A stretch of 64,000 bases of DNA, taken from Pseudogracilibacillus auburnensis. GTDB lineage: Bacteria; Bacillota; Bacilli; Bacillales; Amphibacillaceae. Below the pieces are notes generated by a model. The model was not told the origin of the DNA and did no database searches. It was given only the letters and a program-made list of their open reading frames with translations. Location: positions 1 to 64,000 of the forward strand of contig NZ_QJJQ01000006.1 in assembly GCF_003201975.1 (NCBI RefSeq), given 5' to 3'. Below, piece after piece: positions 43,535-53,854 of the stretch. The translations under genes and the position numbers were made by a program. Numbering within the stretch: the stretch's first letter is position 1; every line of letters begins with the position of its first letter.

Positions 43535-44401
43535 TTACTTAATTGTTTCTAGCTTTAGTTGCGCATCTTTTTCATATGCTTCTTGAAGTTTACCAGAAAT
43601 AACTCCAGGTTTTCCGTCTTTTATTAACTTTCCATCCACTTGGATAATTGGCAACACTTCAGACATACTACTCGTTAAGAACATTTCATCTGCTTCATGA
43701 ATATCATTAACAGTAAATGCTTCTTCAATAAAAGGAATGTCAAGCTCGTTACAAAAGCGTTCAACAGCCATACGAACACATCCTTTTAAAATTCGGTTTG
43801 TTGCTGGATGTGTGTATACTTTCCCTTCCTTTACAAGAAAGACATTGGATGAACCACATTCCGTAACAAGCCCATCTTCATGTAGTATTGCTTCATAACA
43901 TCCTTGTCCAGCCGCTGTTTGCTTTGCAAGTACATTCGGTAATAAATTTAGACTTTTAATATAACAGTTTTGCCAACGTTCATCACGCAAAGTGATCGTC
44001 TTCACACCGTTCTCAATGCCGTTTAGATTACGTGCTGCATTTTCTAAATATGCATACATATTAGGTACAGTATCTTCTGGGAAAGTATGAATCCGAGTTG
44101 CGGAGCCTCTTGAAACTTGTAAATAGACGAGACCATCTTGTTCCATATTGTTTCTAGCAACTAGTTCAGTCAATAAAGACTTAATTTCTTCTTTTGATTG
44201 TTGGATTTTAATTTGGATAGCATCTAATGAACGAAAGAGGCGATCAATATGTTCATTAAATAAATAAAGTCTACCTTCATAAATTCGAATTACTTCATAC
44301 ACGCCGTCACCAAACTGCAGCCCACGTTCTTCATAAGGAAATGTTAAACTATCTTTATGCGTAAATTTACCTTGAGACATAATAATTGGATACATAGACA
44401 T
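43535..44401 (-). CDS. dat: D-amino acid aminotransferase
   Basis: A 288-residue PLP enzyme of fold type IV. It transfers amino groups between D-amino acids, supplying D-glutamate or D-alanine for peptidoglycan. Key segments are LTFPYEERGLQFGDGVYEVIRIY (residues ~16-38), the PLP Lys in NCYIKSLNLLPNVLAKQ (near 145), the cofactor-phosphate loop in HEDGLVTECGSSNVF (~167-181) and LTSSMSEVLPI. Compared with branched-chain aminotransferase it keeps the DAAT-like GxxNMEQDGLVYLQVSRG pattern. The start ATG 44401 lies ten bases from AGGAGG; ATG 44410 nearly touches that site. Confidence 0.93.
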   Translation of the reverse strand: MSMYPIIMSQGKFTHKDSLTFPYEERGLQFGDGVYEVIRIYEGRLYLFNEHIDRLFRSLDAIQIKIQQSKEEIKSLLTELVARNNMEQDGLVYLQVSRGSATRIHTFPEDTVPNMYAYLENAARNLNGIENGVKTITLRDERWQNCYIKSLNLLPNVLAKQTAAGQGCYEAILHEDGLVTECGSSNVFLVKEGKVYTHPATNRILKGCVRMAVERFCNELDIPFIEEAFTVNDIHEADEMFLTSSMSEVLPIIQVDGKLIKDGKPGVISGKLQEAYEKDAQLKLETIK

Positions 44402-44521
44402 GACGCTCATTCCTCCTTAAGTTACAATTGTATTTTACATCTTATTCGCTAGCTTGTAAATTAGTTCATCATGGTAGTATTTTATACTATAATAGGTAAC
44501 AGCGAAAAAGGAGGTGTTCGT

Positions 44522-45655
44522 TTGGATGTTGTAGCGTTAAAAAAAGACATTATTGCTTATAGTAAGGAAATAGGGATTGATAAAATTGGATTTGCATCTG
44601 CGGATGTGTTTACAGAATTAAAGGAAAGATTAATCATTCAGGAAAAATTGAATTTTGCCTCTGGATTTGAAAAAGGAACAGCAGAAGAAAGAACTGAACC
44701 AGAGAGATTACTTTCTGGTGCGAAATCAATTATTTCGATTGCACTTGCCTATCCGTCCAAAATAATGGATCCACCTAAAAGTATAAAAGGAGCAAGACGA
44801 GGGATTTTTTGCCGTGCATCATGGGGAATTGATTATCATCACGTATTAAGAGATCGTTTAGAAAAGTTAGCTCAGTACATGCAAACGAATATTCCCCAGT
44901 TTTCATATAAATCAATGGTTGATACCGGTGAACTTAGTGACCGAGCTGTTGCGGAACGAGCTGGAATTGGCTTTAGTGGAAAAAATACGACAATCATTAC
45001 GAAAGAATTTGGTTCTTTCGTTTATTTAGGTGAAATGATCACTAATATACCGTTTATACCTGATAGTCCTGTGGAAGATAGTTGTGGAGATTGCCGTATC
45101 TGTTTAGACGCATGTCCAACAGGTGCTCTTGTTCAGGGTGGGCAATTAAATGCGAAAAAATGTTTAGCTTTTCAGACACAGACGAAAGATTTTCTACCGG
45201 ATGAATTTCGAACGAAAATAGGGACAAGATTGTACGGTTGTGATACGTGTCAAGCGGTCTGTCCGAGAAATAAAGGAATAGATTTTCATTTACATGAAGA
45301 GTTTGAAGCGGAGCCCGAAGTAGCCAAACCATTACTTAGACCGATGTTGAAAATATCTAATCGGGAATTTAGAGAAAAATTCGGCCATATTTCTGGATTT
45401 TGGCGTGGTAAAAATCCACTACAACGTAATGCGATGATTGCTCTTGCACATTTTAAAGATGAAACAGCTGTCAATGATTTGATCGATGTAATGAATAATG
45501 ATGTTCGGCCAATTATTCGCGGGACAGCCGCATGGGCACTTGGGAAAATAGGGACAACAGAAGCACTAATTGCGATTGAAGAAGCGATTCATAAAGAAAC
45601 AGATGATCGAGTACGTGAAGAAATGAAAAAAGGGTTACATTTTCAAGAAATATAG
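44522..45655 (+). CDS. queG: Epoxyqueuosine reductase
   Basis: A 377-residue cobalamin- and iron-sulfur-dependent enzyme performing the last step of queuosine synthesis on tRNA. GFASADVF starts the N-terminal domain; GELSDRAVAERAGIGFSGKNT (~127-150) is a family signature; two [4Fe-4S] clusters are bound by CGDCRICLDACPTGAL (~190-205) and CDTCQAVCPRN (~240-250). The C-terminal ~65 residues form HEAT-like repeats (AMIALAHFKDETAVNDLIDV) common in Bacillus QueG. The start is TTG 44522, seven bases after AGGAGG. No other queuosine gene is adjacent. Confidence 0.96.
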   Translation: MDVVALKKDIIAYSKEIGIDKIGFASADVFTELKERLIIQEKLNFASGFEKGTAEERTEPERLLSGAKSIISIALAYPSKIMDPPKSIKGARRGIFCRASWGIDYHHVLRDRLEKLAQYMQTNIPQFSYKSMVDTGELSDRAVAERAGIGFSGKNTTIITKEFGSFVYLGEMITNIPFIPDSPVEDSCGDCRICLDACPTGALVQGGQLNAKKCLAFQTQTKDFLPDEFRTKIGTRLYGCDTCQAVCPRNKGIDFHLHEEFEAEPEVAKPLLRPMLKISNREFREKFGHISGFWRGKNPLQRNAMIALAHFKDETAVNDLIDVMNNDVRPIIRGTAAWALGKIGTTEALIAIEEAIHKETDDRVREEMKKGLHFQEI

Positions 45656-45668
45656 CGTTAGCGATCCC

Positions 45669-45703
45669 AATCTCTCATATGATTTAGTATGAGAGATTTT
45701 TTT
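45669..45703 (+). terminator. Terminator after queG
   Basis: AATCTCTCATA pairs perfectly with TATGAGAGATT around TGATTTAG, followed by TTTTT. It ends just before the ribosome site of the next gene. Confidence 0.93.
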
Positions 45704-45722
45704 CATGAAAGGAGGAGTTATG

Positions 45723-46214
45723 ATGAATGGATTTATGTATGATCGTCAACAAGCAGTATTGTATGCAGAAAAATGGTGGAATAGTTATAATCCAGCATTT
45801 CCGCATTTTTCCGTTGATTGTACAAATTATATTTCACAATGCCTTTATGCAGGTGGTGCTCCAATGCGAGGAGAACCAGTACGAGAAAAAGGGTGGTGGT
45901 GCAAGCCGAATAATTGGAGTTTTAGTTGGTCTGTAGCACATTCCTTCTATTGGTATTTAAAAACGTCAACAATTGGCTTACAAGCTACCGAGGTAGAAAG
46001 TGAAAAAGAACTTTACGTAGGGGATGTAATTTGTTATGATTTCGAGGGGAATAATAGATGGGATCATACAACAATTGTTGTGAGAAAAGACGCTAGTGGA
46101 GTACCACTCGTTAATGCACATACGGATAATAGTCGTCATCGCTATTGGATGTATATGGATTCCGCAGCATGGACACCGCAAACAAAATATGCTTTTTTTA
46201 CAATCGGAGAATAA
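45723..46214 (+). CDS. Amidase_6-type NlpC/P60-like domain protein
   Basis: A 163-residue protein consisting of a single putative amidase domain (PF12671 type). The presumed catalytic Cys is in [16 protein letters not shown] (~26-41), and the His is in [11 protein letters not shown] (near 109); [12 protein letters not shown] near 125 is also typical. It starts [20 protein letters not shown], the family's usual lead. No signal peptide is visible, although longer family members are often secreted. The start ATG 45723 lies seven bases after GGAGG; ATG 45720 is an alternative. It precedes trmL by 26 bases with no terminator, so the two may be co-transcribed. Confidence 0.85.
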   Translation: MNGFMYDRQQAVLYAEKWWNSYNPAFPHFSVDCTNYISQCLYAGGAPMRGEPVREKGWWCKPNNWSFSWSVAHSFYWYLKTSTIGLQATEVESEKELYVGDVICYDFEGNNRWDHTTIVVRKDASGVPLVNAHTDNSRHRYWMYMDSAAWTPQTKYAFFTIGE

Positions 46215-46240
46215 TTTTTTGACATACGAGGAGTTTAAAA

Positions 46241-46714
46241 ATGGGATTACATATTGTTTTATACCAACCAGAGATACCTGCCAATACAGGTAATATCGCT
46301 AGAACTTGTTTAGCAACAAATACGACGTTACATTTGATTCGTCCATTAGGGTTTTCAACCGACGATAAAATGCTTAGGAGAGCAGGACTAGACTATTGGC
46401 ATAATGTAAACATTATGGAGTATGATTCAATCGATGAATTATACGAAAAATATAAGCATGGACTCTTTTATTATATTGAGAATTTTGGAAAGAAATATTA
46501 TACCGATTATGATTATAGTAATAGAAGTGACGAGTTGTTTTTCGTTTTTGGAAGAGAAACAGATGGAATTCCGAGGGCATTAATAGAAGGAAAGGAAGAT
46601 CATTGTCTGCGAATTCATATGACAGATCAAGTTCGTTCGTTAAATTTATCGAATACGGCTGCTATCGTTATTTATGAAGTGCTACGGCAACAAGGTTTTC
46701 CAGCACTTACGTAA
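46241..46714 (+). CDS. trmL: tRNA (cytidine/uridine-34 2'-O)-methyltransferase
   Basis: A 157-residue SPOUT-class enzyme that methylates the wobble ribose of tRNA-Leu isoacceptors using SAM. YQPEIPANTGNIARTCLATN (residues ~8-27), FGRETDGIPRAL (~105-116) and the knotted C-terminal segment LRIHMTDQVRSLNLSNTAAIVIYEVLRQ (~126-153) are diagnostic. Length matches E. coli TrmL and B. subtilis CspR. The start is ATG 46241 after GAGGAG. A bidirectional terminator follows. Confidence 0.96.
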   Translation: MGLHIVLYQPEIPANTGNIARTCLATNTTLHLIRPLGFSTDDKMLRRAGLDYWHNVNIMEYDSIDELYEKYKHGLFYYIENFGKKYYTDYDYSNRSDELFFVFGRETDGIPRALIEGKEDHCLRIHMTDQVRSLNLSNTAAIVIYEVLRQQGFPALT

Positions 46715-46725
46715 TAAAATTAAAA

Positions 46726-46759
46726 ATTTCGTCATGCAAATTGATTTACATGACGAAAT
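46726..46759. terminator. Bidirectional terminator, trmL and small peptide gene
   Basis: ATTTCGTCATG pairs with CATGACGAAAT around CAAATTGATTTA. On the minus strand it is followed by TTTTTAATTTT, suiting the peptide gene whose stop is three bases away; on the plus strand it ends trmL. Confidence 0.88.
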
Positions 46760-46761
46760 GG

Positions 46762-46863
46762 TTATTGATTATTTTTCGGAACACCTGGTTTTGATTCATA
46801 AGCAGAAGTTAAGCAAGAAGTAAGAAATGCAATAGTAACGGCAATAATTAAGGCTAATTTCAT
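46762..46863 (-). CDS. 33-residue putative lipopeptide/pheromone-type precursor
   Basis: A 33-codon frame starts at ATG 46863 after a good GGAGG (eight bases upstream) and ends at TAA right before a strong minus-strand terminator. The product is MKLALIIAVTIAFLTSC then LTSAYESKPGVPKNNQ: a hydrophobic signal peptide, a lipobox-like LTSC and a 16-residue polar tail. It could be a tiny lipoprotein, or release a short peptide in the manner of enterococcal-type pheromones cut from lipoprotein signals. It has no similarity that I recognise; the case rests on gene architecture. Confidence 0.65.
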   Translation of the reverse strand: MKLALIIAVTIAFLTSCLTSAYESKPGVPKNNQ

Positions 46864-47097
46864 TGTGATATTCCTCCTTCACTGACCGAAATGATTTATT
46901 AGTACATATTATAACGCCAATAACCTAATTTGTGAAATGTAAACTAACAAGTACACAAATTTGTTATATTATTATTCCTCTTGTTATAACCACCTGTGTT
47001 TGTTAAAGGCATTCATTCTCCTTAGTGACGAACGCAAGATGAGGAAGCATGTGATTTTTTAAAAAAGAGTATTGCGTGTAGTTTTTTAGCTTCGTCA

Positions 47098-47718
47098 TTA
47101 GTCTTCTTTATAACTTAAACGATAAATGGGAATTAGCTGTCTATATGTATTCTTAACAAGTTCAATAAATTCATCCCCATTTTCTAAAATGGGATTAGAT
47201 GGGAAAAGCTGTTTGCCGATGAGGAACTCAGCTTTTTTTACATCACGGAATCGTTCAAGTGCTGCATTTAAATCAATTTCGTTAATCGATGTTGCATCTT
47301 TTTTCATATGATCGAGTGAAATAACAAAATCGTTCGGCAGTGATTTAATTATATCTATATTTTTAAGGAAACTTTTGGCGATCTTCACCTTCTCGGGTAA
47401 CTCGTAAATATATGCTAACCAAATAAAAACACGATCATCCCAAAGACCTACTTGGAAATGAGGGTGTTTTTTATATCCTCGTTTATTTCCAGCAATCGCA
47501 AGCCACGTATCTTGCGGTGGATTAACGGTTCGTCTTGCATGTCTTGCAATATGTAAATACATTTCAGAGCCAACCATTGCGGTTAAATCATCCGTTAAAA
47601 TAGAACCAATTTCATGAAATTTAGGCTGTATTCTTTGCTGGATCGCTTCCATTCTAGGATACAATCCTTCAATATGAAATGTTTCAAAATCAGTTTTTGT
47701 AAACCCTTGAAATACCAT
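47098..47718 (-). CDS. yktB: UPF0637 protein YktB (DUF1054)
   Basis: A 206-residue soluble protein. The opening FQGFTKTDFETFHIEGLYPRM and central RTVNPPQDTWLAIAGNKRGYKKHPHFQVGLW (~63-93) are characteristic of the YktB/UPF0637 family found across Bacillaceae, Listeria and staphylococci. Its structure is known in the family but its function is not. The start is ATG 47718 after AAAGGAGCATAAGT. It is monocistronic. A 58-bp inverted-repeat element lies just upstream. Confidence 0.93.
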   Translation of the reverse strand: MVFQGFTKTDFETFHIEGLYPRMEAIQQRIQPKFHEIGSILTDDLTAMVGSEMYLHIARHARRTVNPPQDTWLAIAGNKRGYKKHPHFQVGLWDDRVFIWLAYIYELPEKVKIAKSFLKNIDIIKSLPNDFVISLDHMKKDATSINEIDLNAALERFRDVKKAEFLIGKQLFPSNPILENGDEFIELVKNTYRQLIPIYRLSYKED

Positions 47719-47751
47719 TACTTATGCTCCTTTAAAAGTATTGTAAAGAGG

Positions 47752-47809
47752 TTGTTTAAAAAGTCCGGTAAAAATGACCTCAGTTCTTTTTATCTACCTT
47801 TTTAAACAA
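47752..47809. repeat. Miniature inverted-repeat element (58 bp)
   Basis: Perfect 12-bp inverted ends TTGTTTAAAAAG (47752-47763) and CTTTTTAAACAA (47798-47809). The left end continues TCCGGTAAAAATGACC, which resembles the reversed right end of the element at 14882-15072 (TCCAACAAAAATGATCC). It looks like an internally deleted relative. Confidence 0.65.
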
Positions 47810-48004
47810 GTACTAATAATGATCATCTCATAATTTTTACATTCTGTTAAAAGATGTGTTCATTTAGCATGTGTGACGTAACGTTTTTTATGCAAATTGG
47901 TATAAAAACATAACAAAAAATGTAAATAAACTATGCCGTCTAGATCGTTTTCAAACATAAGGTAGCGCCTTCATTTTACTTTCACCTTATTTAGGGGTTA
48001 TTAG

Positions 48005-48033
48005 TTGCTCAAGTAAGAGGACAGTTCTATAAT
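48005..48033 (+). promoter_or_regulatory. odhAB promoter
   Basis: TTGCTC (48005-48010) and TATAAT (48028-48033) are 17 bases apart, leaving a leader of about 57 bases before the odhA start. I see no clear CcpA site in this leader. The sequence between 47810 and 48004 shows no other feature. Confidence 0.75.
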
Positions 48034-48096
48034 GAAACATGAGTGTATCATTCCGTGTTTAAACGGTAAAGTCAATATCTAATGGGGGTATAAGAC

Positions 48097-50955
48097 GTGG
48101 CACAAAGTGCAGAACCTAGTGAAAAAATTTGGGGAAATTTTTATGGTCCAAACATGGGATATGTAGAAGAACAATATGAATTATATAAAGAGGATCCAAC
48201 TGTAGTTGATCCCACTTTAAAAGCAATGTTTGACAAACATGGTGCCCCTCAATGGATGGATCATACAGGTTTACAGAATCAACAAGTAAGTGGTGAAATT
48301 TCAACGAACGACGTGAAGAAAATCACCTCAGCAATGCGTTATCTTGATGCTATAAGACGTTTTGGACATCTTGAAGCCGATATTTATGCTGTCGGAGGCT
48401 GGGATGAAAAGACTAATTTATTAGATCCAAAAACGTACAATATTACGGATGAAGACTTAAAAAATATTCCAGCAACATGGTTGTGGGACAAAGCTCCTAC
48501 CCATGTAGAAAATGGATATGATGCTGTTGCGTTTTTACGTAAAAAATATACTGGTAAAATTTCATTTGAATATGACCATGTAAATAGTGATGAAGAAAGA
48601 AAATGGCTTTTAAATCGAATTGAATCAGGTGAATTTGAACTTACTTTAACTGAAGTGGAAAAAAAGCAATTATTAGAACGATTAATTAATGTTGAAGGTT
48701 TCGAACACTTTTTACAAAAAACATTCGTCGGACAAAAGCGTTTTTCAATTGAAGGCTTGGAATCGATGGTTCCAGTCCTTGATCAGATTGTGAAGTCTGC
48801 TAACAATGATAAAATTGAAAACATTATGATGGGGATGGCTCATCGTGGTCGTTTAAGTGTGCTTGCTTATGTTCTAGGTAAGCCGTTAGACAAAATTTTT
48901 TCTGAATTCCACCATGCTCCTGATAAAGAATTAATGCCATCCGAAGGGTCAATGGGGATTAATTATGGCTGGTCTGGTGATGTGAAATATCATTTTGGTG
49001 CAACTCGAGAAGTGAAAAATGATGAAGCTTCAACAAGAGTGAAATTAGCACATAACCCATCACATTTAGAGTTTGTAAATCCGGTAGTTGCTGGATTTAC
49101 ACGAGCAGCGCAAGATAACCGTGATGAAAAAGGCTATCCTGTTCAAGATTTAAATAAAGCAATTGGCGTATTAATTCATGGGGATGCTGCATTTATCGGT
49201 GAAGGAATCGTACCAGAGACGATGAACTTAAGTGGTTTAATAGGGTACCGTACAGGTGGGACACTTCATATTATTGCCAATAACTTAATTGGATTCACAA
49301 CAGATCGCAAAGAGAGCCGTTCTACTCGTTATGCAAGTGATTTAGCTAAAGGATATGAAATTCCGATCATCCGAGTAAATGCTGATGACCCAATTGCATG
49401 TATTCGAGCCATTCAACTTGCTTATGAATACTCGCACGAGTTCAAAAAAGATTGTGTGCTTGATTTAGTCGGTTACCGTCGTTACGGACATAATGAGATG
49501 GATGAACCGAGAGCAACTCAGCCAATTTTATACAGTGAAATTGATACTCATCCGACAGTTACTGAAATTTTTTCAGATGTTTTGACAAACGAAGGAATTG
49601 TAACTGCTGATGAAGTAAATGCAATGAAAGAAAAACATCAAAACGAACTACAAGCTGTTTATGATGGGATGAAAGAGGATGAACTTTCGGGAATTTCTGA
49701 AGTAAATATGCCTACCGTTTTAGCAAACAGTATCGATCATTATGAAACCGCAGTTCCATTAGAAGACTTGAAAAAGTTAAACGCTGATTTATTGAACCGA
49801 CCGGAAGATTTTAAAGGGTTTAAACGTTTAGAGAGAGTATTTAAACGTCGTCAAAATATTTTAGAAGAAGGACATAAGGCTGATTGGGGTGAAGGAGAAG
49901 CACTAGCATTCGCTTCTATCTTAAAAGATGGAATTCCAATTCGAATTACAGGGCAAGATTCTGAACGTGGAACTTTCGCGCATCGTCACCTTGTTCTATA
50001 TGATACAGAAACAGGCGAAAAATATTGTCCAATGCACGGTTTAGAGGATGCAAATGCTTCATTTGATATTCATAATAGCCCATTATCAGAAACTGCTGTA
50101 TTAGGTTTTGAATATGGATATAGTATTCAATCTCCTGAAACATTAGTGATTTGGGAGGCACAATTTGGTGATTTTGCCAATGTGGCACAAGTGATTTTTG
50201 ACCAATTTATTTCTTCTGCACGTGCGAAATGGGGAGATAAATCCAATATGGTCATGCTATTACCACATGGGTATGAGGGCCAAGGACCTGAACACTCAAG
50301 TGCACGGCTTGAACGCTTCTTACAAATGGCCGGAGAAAATAATTGGATCGTTGCAAATGTTACTTCATCTGCACAATTCTTCCACTTATTACGTCGTCAA
50401 GCGAAAATGCGTGGCCGAGAAGAAGCTAGACCTTTAGTCGTTATGTCACCGAAAAGCTTACTACGTAATGAGCGTGTAGCATCCGAGGCTAAAGAGTTTA
50501 CAGAAGGTAAATTCTTACCACTACGAAATCAACCAAACTTAAAGGTAAGTAAGAAAAATGCTACAAGATTACTACTTGGTTCTGGTAAAGTGATGGTTGA
50601 TATTGAAGAGGAAATTGCTAATGCTGATGAAAAGTTCGATTGGTTACGTGCATTAAGGGTGGAGCAATTATATCCATTTCCATTGGAACAACTGAAAAAA
50701 GAAATCGACCAATTGCCAAATTTAGAAGAAATCGCTTGGGTCCAAGAAGAGCCGAAAAATATGGGAAGTTGGCGTTTTGTGTTAGAATATTTACGCGATC
50801 TAGCAAAAGACGGACAAGAAATTCGTTATATTGGACGTCCGGAAAGAGCATCAACATCTGTTGGTGAACCGAATATCCATAAAGTAATCCAAAAGAAAGT
50901 CGTTACAGAAGCGATTAGACCAGCAAAGGGAGGAAATAGTAGTGAAGGAAATTAA
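48097..50955 (+). CDS. odhA: 2-oxoglutarate dehydrogenase E1 component
   Basis: A 952-residue thiamine-diphosphate enzyme that decarboxylates 2-oxoglutarate in the TCA cycle and passes the succinyl group to OdhB. The N-terminal peptide ends in [20 protein letters not shown], typical of OdhA. Active-site regions include [19 protein letters not shown] (~247-265), [34 protein letters not shown] (~365-379), and in the second half [18 protein letters not shown] and FVLEYLRD. Length matches B. subtilis OdhA (~944). The start is GTG 48097 after AATGGGGG. The last 14 bases overlap odhB, giving coupled translation. E3 is not encoded here. Confidence 0.98.
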   Translation: MAQSAEPSEKIWGNFYGPNMGYVEEQYELYKEDPTVVDPTLKAMFDKHGAPQWMDHTGLQNQQVSGEISTNDVKKITSAMRYLDAIRRFGHLEADIYAVGGWDEKTNLLDPKTYNITDEDLKNIPATWLWDKAPTHVENGYDAVAFLRKKYTGKISFEYDHVNSDEERKWLLNRIESGEFELTLTEVEKKQLLERLINVEGFEHFLQKTFVGQKRFSIEGLESMVPVLDQIVKSANNDKIENIMMGMAHRGRLSVLAYVLGKPLDKIFSEFHHAPDKELMPSEGSMGINYGWSGDVKYHFGATREVKNDEASTRVKLAHNPSHLEFVNPVVAGFTRAAQDNRDEKGYPVQDLNKAIGVLIHGDAAFIGEGIVPETMNLSGLIGYRTGGTLHIIANNLIGFTTDRKESRSTRYASDLAKGYEIPIIRVNADDPIACIRAIQLAYEYSHEFKKDCVLDLVGYRRYGHNEMDEPRATQPILYSEIDTHPTVTEIFSDVLTNEGIVTADEVNAMKEKHQNELQAVYDGMKEDELSGISEVNMPTVLANSIDHYETAVPLEDLKKLNADLLNRPEDFKGFKRLERVFKRRQNILEEGHKADWGEGEALAFASILKDGIPIRITGQDSERGTFAHRHLVLYDTETGEKYCPMHGLEDANASFDIHNSPLSETAVLGFEYGYSIQSPETLVIWEAQFGDFANVAQVIFDQFISSARAKWGDKSNMVMLLPHGYEGQGPEHSSARLERFLQMAGENNWIVANVTSSAQFFHLLRRQAKMRGREEARPLVVMSPKSLLRNERVASEAKEFTEGKFLPLRNQPNLKVSKKNATRLLLGSGKVMVDIEEEIANADEKFDWLRALRVEQLYPFPLEQLKKEIDQLPNLEEIAWVQEEPKNMGSWRFVLEYLRDLAKDGQEIRYIGRPERASTSVGEPNIHKVIQKKVVTEAIRPAKGGNSSEGN

Positions 50956-52180
50956 AATTCCAGAACTAGCTGAATCAATTACAGAAGGAACAATTGCGGA
51001 GTGGCTCGTTAAAGCAGGGGATAAAGTTCAAAAAGGTGACCCTGTTGTTGAGCTAGAAACGGATAAAGTAAATGTGGAAGTCAATTCAGACTATGCAGGT
51101 GTTATTGTCGAGGTCTTAGCTGAAGAAGGTGACGATGTTAGCGTAGGAGACACAATTGCAAAAGTGGACGAAAACGCAGAAGCTGGTACGGTAAGTGAAC
51201 CGGCTGCAGACGCACCAAAGGCAGAAGCTACGACTGAAGAAGAAGCACCAGCAGCTGTTGCAAACACTGAAACAAGTGAGGATTCTTCTGATGTGATCGC
51301 TTCACCAGCGGCAAGAAAATTAGCGCGTGAACTAAATATCGACTTAAGTAAGGTAAAAGCACAAGATCCTTTAGGTCGTATTCGTCCTGAGGATGTGGAA
51401 GCGGCAAATCAACCTACTCAATCAGCACCTGCTCCAGCATCGAAACAGGCAGCTGCAGAACCTGCACAAGAATTTAGTAAACCTGTGAAAGTGGAGAAAA
51501 TGTCACGTCGTCGTCAAACGATTGCAAAACGTTTAGTAGAAGCACAACAAACGGCTGCAATGTTAACTACATTCAATGAAGTAGATATGACGGCAGTAAT
51601 GAATATGCGTAAAGAACGTCAAGAAAGCTTTGTAGCTAAAAATGATATCAAACTAGGTTTTATGTCATTCTTTACGAAAGCAAGTGTTGCTGCATTAAAA
51701 GAATTCCCTTTACTCAATGCAGAAATTGACGGAACAAACCTTATCGTTAAAGAATACTATGACATCGGTATTGCAGTGTCTGCACCAGGTGGCCTAGTAG
51801 TTCCTGTTGTTCGTGATGCGGATAAATTAGACTTTGCTGGTATTGAACGTGAAATTGTTCGACTTGGAACAAAAGCTCGTGATAATCAACTAGGCATCGA
51901 TGATTTACAAGGTGGTTCATTTACGATTACAAACGGTGGAATTTTCGGTTCTATGCTTTCTACACCAATTTTAAATGCACCGCAAGTTGGTATTCTTGGA
52001 ATGCATAATATCGTTAAACGTGCAGTCGTTATGCCAGACGACACAATTGAAGTACGCCCAATGATGTACTTAGCACTTTCATACGATCACCGCATCGTCG
52101 ATGGTAAAGAAGCTGTACAATTCTTAGTTCGAATTAAAGAAATGTTAGAAGATCCATACGACTTATTACTACAAGGATAA
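50942..52180 (+). CDS. odhB: 2-oxoglutarate dehydrogenase E2, dihydrolipoyl succinyltransferase
   Basis: A 412-residue core subunit. The lipoyl domain (1-77) has the modified Lys in [14 protein letters not shown] (near residue 43); an Ala/Pro/Glu-rich linker (~80-115) precedes the peripheral subunit-binding domain [21 protein letters not shown] (~118-138), then a second linker, and the catalytic domain (~185-412) ends with [16 protein letters not shown] carrying the active-site His and Asp. The start is GTG 50942 inside the odhA end, after GGGAGG. A terminator follows. It is slightly shorter than B. subtilis OdhB, with all domains present. Confidence 0.98.
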   Translation: MKEIKIPELAESITEGTIAEWLVKAGDKVQKGDPVVELETDKVNVEVNSDYAGVIVEVLAEEGDDVSVGDTIAKVDENAEAGTVSEPAADAPKAEATTEEEAPAAVANTETSEDSSDVIASPAARKLARELNIDLSKVKAQDPLGRIRPEDVEAANQPTQSAPAPASKQAAAEPAQEFSKPVKVEKMSRRRQTIAKRLVEAQQTAAMLTTFNEVDMTAVMNMRKERQESFVAKNDIKLGFMSFFTKASVAALKEFPLLNAEIDGTNLIVKEYYDIGIAVSAPGGLVVPVVRDADKLDFAGIEREIVRLGTKARDNQLGIDDLQGGSFTITNGGIFGSMLSTPILNAPQVGILGMHNIVKRAVVMPDDTIEVRPMMYLALSYDHRIVDGKEAVQFLVRIKEMLEDPYDLLLQG

Positions 52181-52194
52181 GTTTTACATTGAAA

Positions 52195-52231
52195 TTCTGC
52201 TTAGGTTGATATAACCTAAGCAGGATTTTTT
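52195..52231 (+). terminator. Terminator of odhAB
   Basis: TTCTGCTTAGGTT pairs with AACCTAAGCAG around GATAT, followed by GATTTTTT, 14 bases after the odhB stop. Confidence 0.93.
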
Positions 52232-52404
52232 ATGTCATTTTTTTCAATTTGACAGTCTTTTTAACTGCATCCTTTTCTATATTCCCAGTCTTGCCCCTTC
52301 CAATCAATGAAAACTTCATTTTACCCTATCTTTTCGAGCTAAAATGAAGTTTTGCTAATTTGTTTCCCCTGCACTGCTCGTGATACGCTTGTATTGTAAA
52401 TCGC

Positions 52405-52745
52405 TATCTCAGCGTGAAGATGCGCCATCTAACGTCGAAGAATCGCCATCTCATCGTGGGGTTGCGCCATCTAACGCCGAAGAATCGCCATCTCACTGTG
52501 GAGATGCGCCATCTAACGCCGAAGGATCGCCATCTCATCGTGAAGATGCGCCATCTAACGCTGGAGAATCGCCATCCCGACGTGGAGTTGCGCCATCTAA
52601 CGCCGAAGAATCGCCATCTCACTGTGGAGATGCGCCATCTAACGCCGAAGGATCGCCATCTCATCGTGGAGTTGCGCCATCTAACGCCGAAGAATCACCA
52701 TCCCAGCGTGAAGATGCGTCATATAGCATCCGAGAATCATCGATA
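52405..52745. repeat. Tandem array of 42-bp units, left of the NERD gene
   Basis: Eight units of 42 bp, anchored on TGCGCCATCT at 52421, 52463, 52505, 52547, 52589, 52631, 52673 and a decayed one at 52715. Each consists of two related 21-bp halves, GCCATCTAACGCCGAAGAATC-like and GCCATCTCATCGTGGAGATGC-like. CATCTC and GAGATG can form a small hairpin in each unit. Because 42 is a multiple of three and no stop occurs, long repetitive frames appear on both strands; they are not considered genes. Confidence 0.92.
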
Positions 52746-52859
52746 TCAACGTCCATATGCACCAGTTGATCTGTTTGTTGTACGTCAACATTCGTTTTTA
52801 TCCGTTACCAGAAGTTTAAGTACTCTATCCAAATTTAATAAGAGGGAGTGTTTTAAATT

Positions 52860-53807
52860 ATGATTAAAAAACGAGAGAGATCTCTGGAACTTGATCAATT
52901 ACAAGCACTTTATAGAAGGATGCATAAAGATAATACAAAGCGGGAAAATGTTTACAGTGACCTGATAAGAAAAAAGACGGAAATAAAGGGGTTAAATGCA
53001 ATTGATTTTCCGCTTCAATTTATTAAAAATGAGGCGATCATTCTTCATGATATACGCCTTCAAGACAAATTCGGTCATTTTCAAATGGATTTCATATTAT
53101 TAAATCCAAAATGTATTGTTATTTTAGAAGTGAAAAACTGGTATGGAACAATCTTGTTTAAAGAGATAGATCAAGTCATTCGTATTAATGATAATGGCGA
53201 ACAGGAAGGCTTTCCCAATCCAATTACACAAGCAAAATTACAACAATATCGTTTACGAAAATGGTTGCATAAACATGGCTATACAAATATTCTAGTTCAA
53301 TATTTAGTAGTAATTAGCTTCCCTCATACTATCGTCCAAGTAGATCCTAATTTTAAAGGATCCATGGAAAAAGTCATTCATAGTAATCAATTAGTATTTA
53401 AATGGAACAATAGAATGAACACCCTTCCCCCTAATGGATGCAGTCAAAATGTAAAAGATTTAACTCAACTATTAATTCATTCACACACACCACCAGACAA
53501 CAATATGATGGAGAAATACCATGTACATAACGGTGAATTAGTAAAAGGAATGTTTTGTTTTAAATGCGAATTACCTACCATGGTGAAAAAATATAATAAA
53601 TGGGTTTGTCAGAAATGTAAGGATGAATCCTTTTCTGCTCATTTAGAAAACATTAATGACTACAAATTACTTCTTGGACATATTGCATCAAACAAACAAC
53701 TGAGAAACTTTTTAGCGGTAGATTGTATCCATGTAATGAAACGAATGATCAAAAATGCTGGTTTTGAACCAATTGGAACAGGCAGGATGCGAAAATATTT
53801 ACTTTGA
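52860..53807 (+). CDS. NERD-domain protein with C-terminal zinc ribbon
   Basis: A 315-residue protein. Residues ~30-160 form a NERD domain, a nuclease-related fold: LQDKFGHFQMDFILLNPKCIVILEVKNWYG contains the D...E-x-K type catalytic residues (Asp near 77, EVKNW near 91-95), and NPITQAKLQQYRLRKWL is the usual following helix. Residues ~235-262 hold two CXXC pairs (MFCFKCELP and WVCQKCKDE), a zinc ribbon; a helical tail follows. NERD proteins are thought to cut or process nucleic acid but roles vary. The start is ATG 52860 after GAGGGAG. Arrays of one 42-bp repeat lie on both sides. Confidence 0.88.
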   Translation: MIKKRERSLELDQLQALYRRMHKDNTKRENVYSDLIRKKTEIKGLNAIDFPLQFIKNEAIILHDIRLQDKFGHFQMDFILLNPKCIVILEVKNWYGTILFKEIDQVIRINDNGEQEGFPNPITQAKLQQYRLRKWLHKHGYTNILVQYLVVISFPHTIVQVDPNFKGSMEKVIHSNQLVFKWNNRMNTLPPNGCSQNVKDLTQLLIHSHTPPDNNMMEKYHVHNGELVKGMFCFKCELPTMVKKYNKWVCQKCKDESFSAHLENINDYKLLLGHIASNKQLRNFLAVDCIHVMKRMIKNAGFEPIGTGRMRKYLL

Positions 53808-53854
53808 AATATAGTGTTAAGATTTTTTGTGCCATTCTCAACAATAATGAATGA

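Noticed and set aside
52380-52863. Long repetitive frames on both strands (DAPSNAEESPSH and VRWRISTVRWRFFG types)
   Set aside because: The 42-bp unit lacks stop codons in several frames, which produces open frames on both strands. No start signal, and composition is unlike real proteins of this genome.
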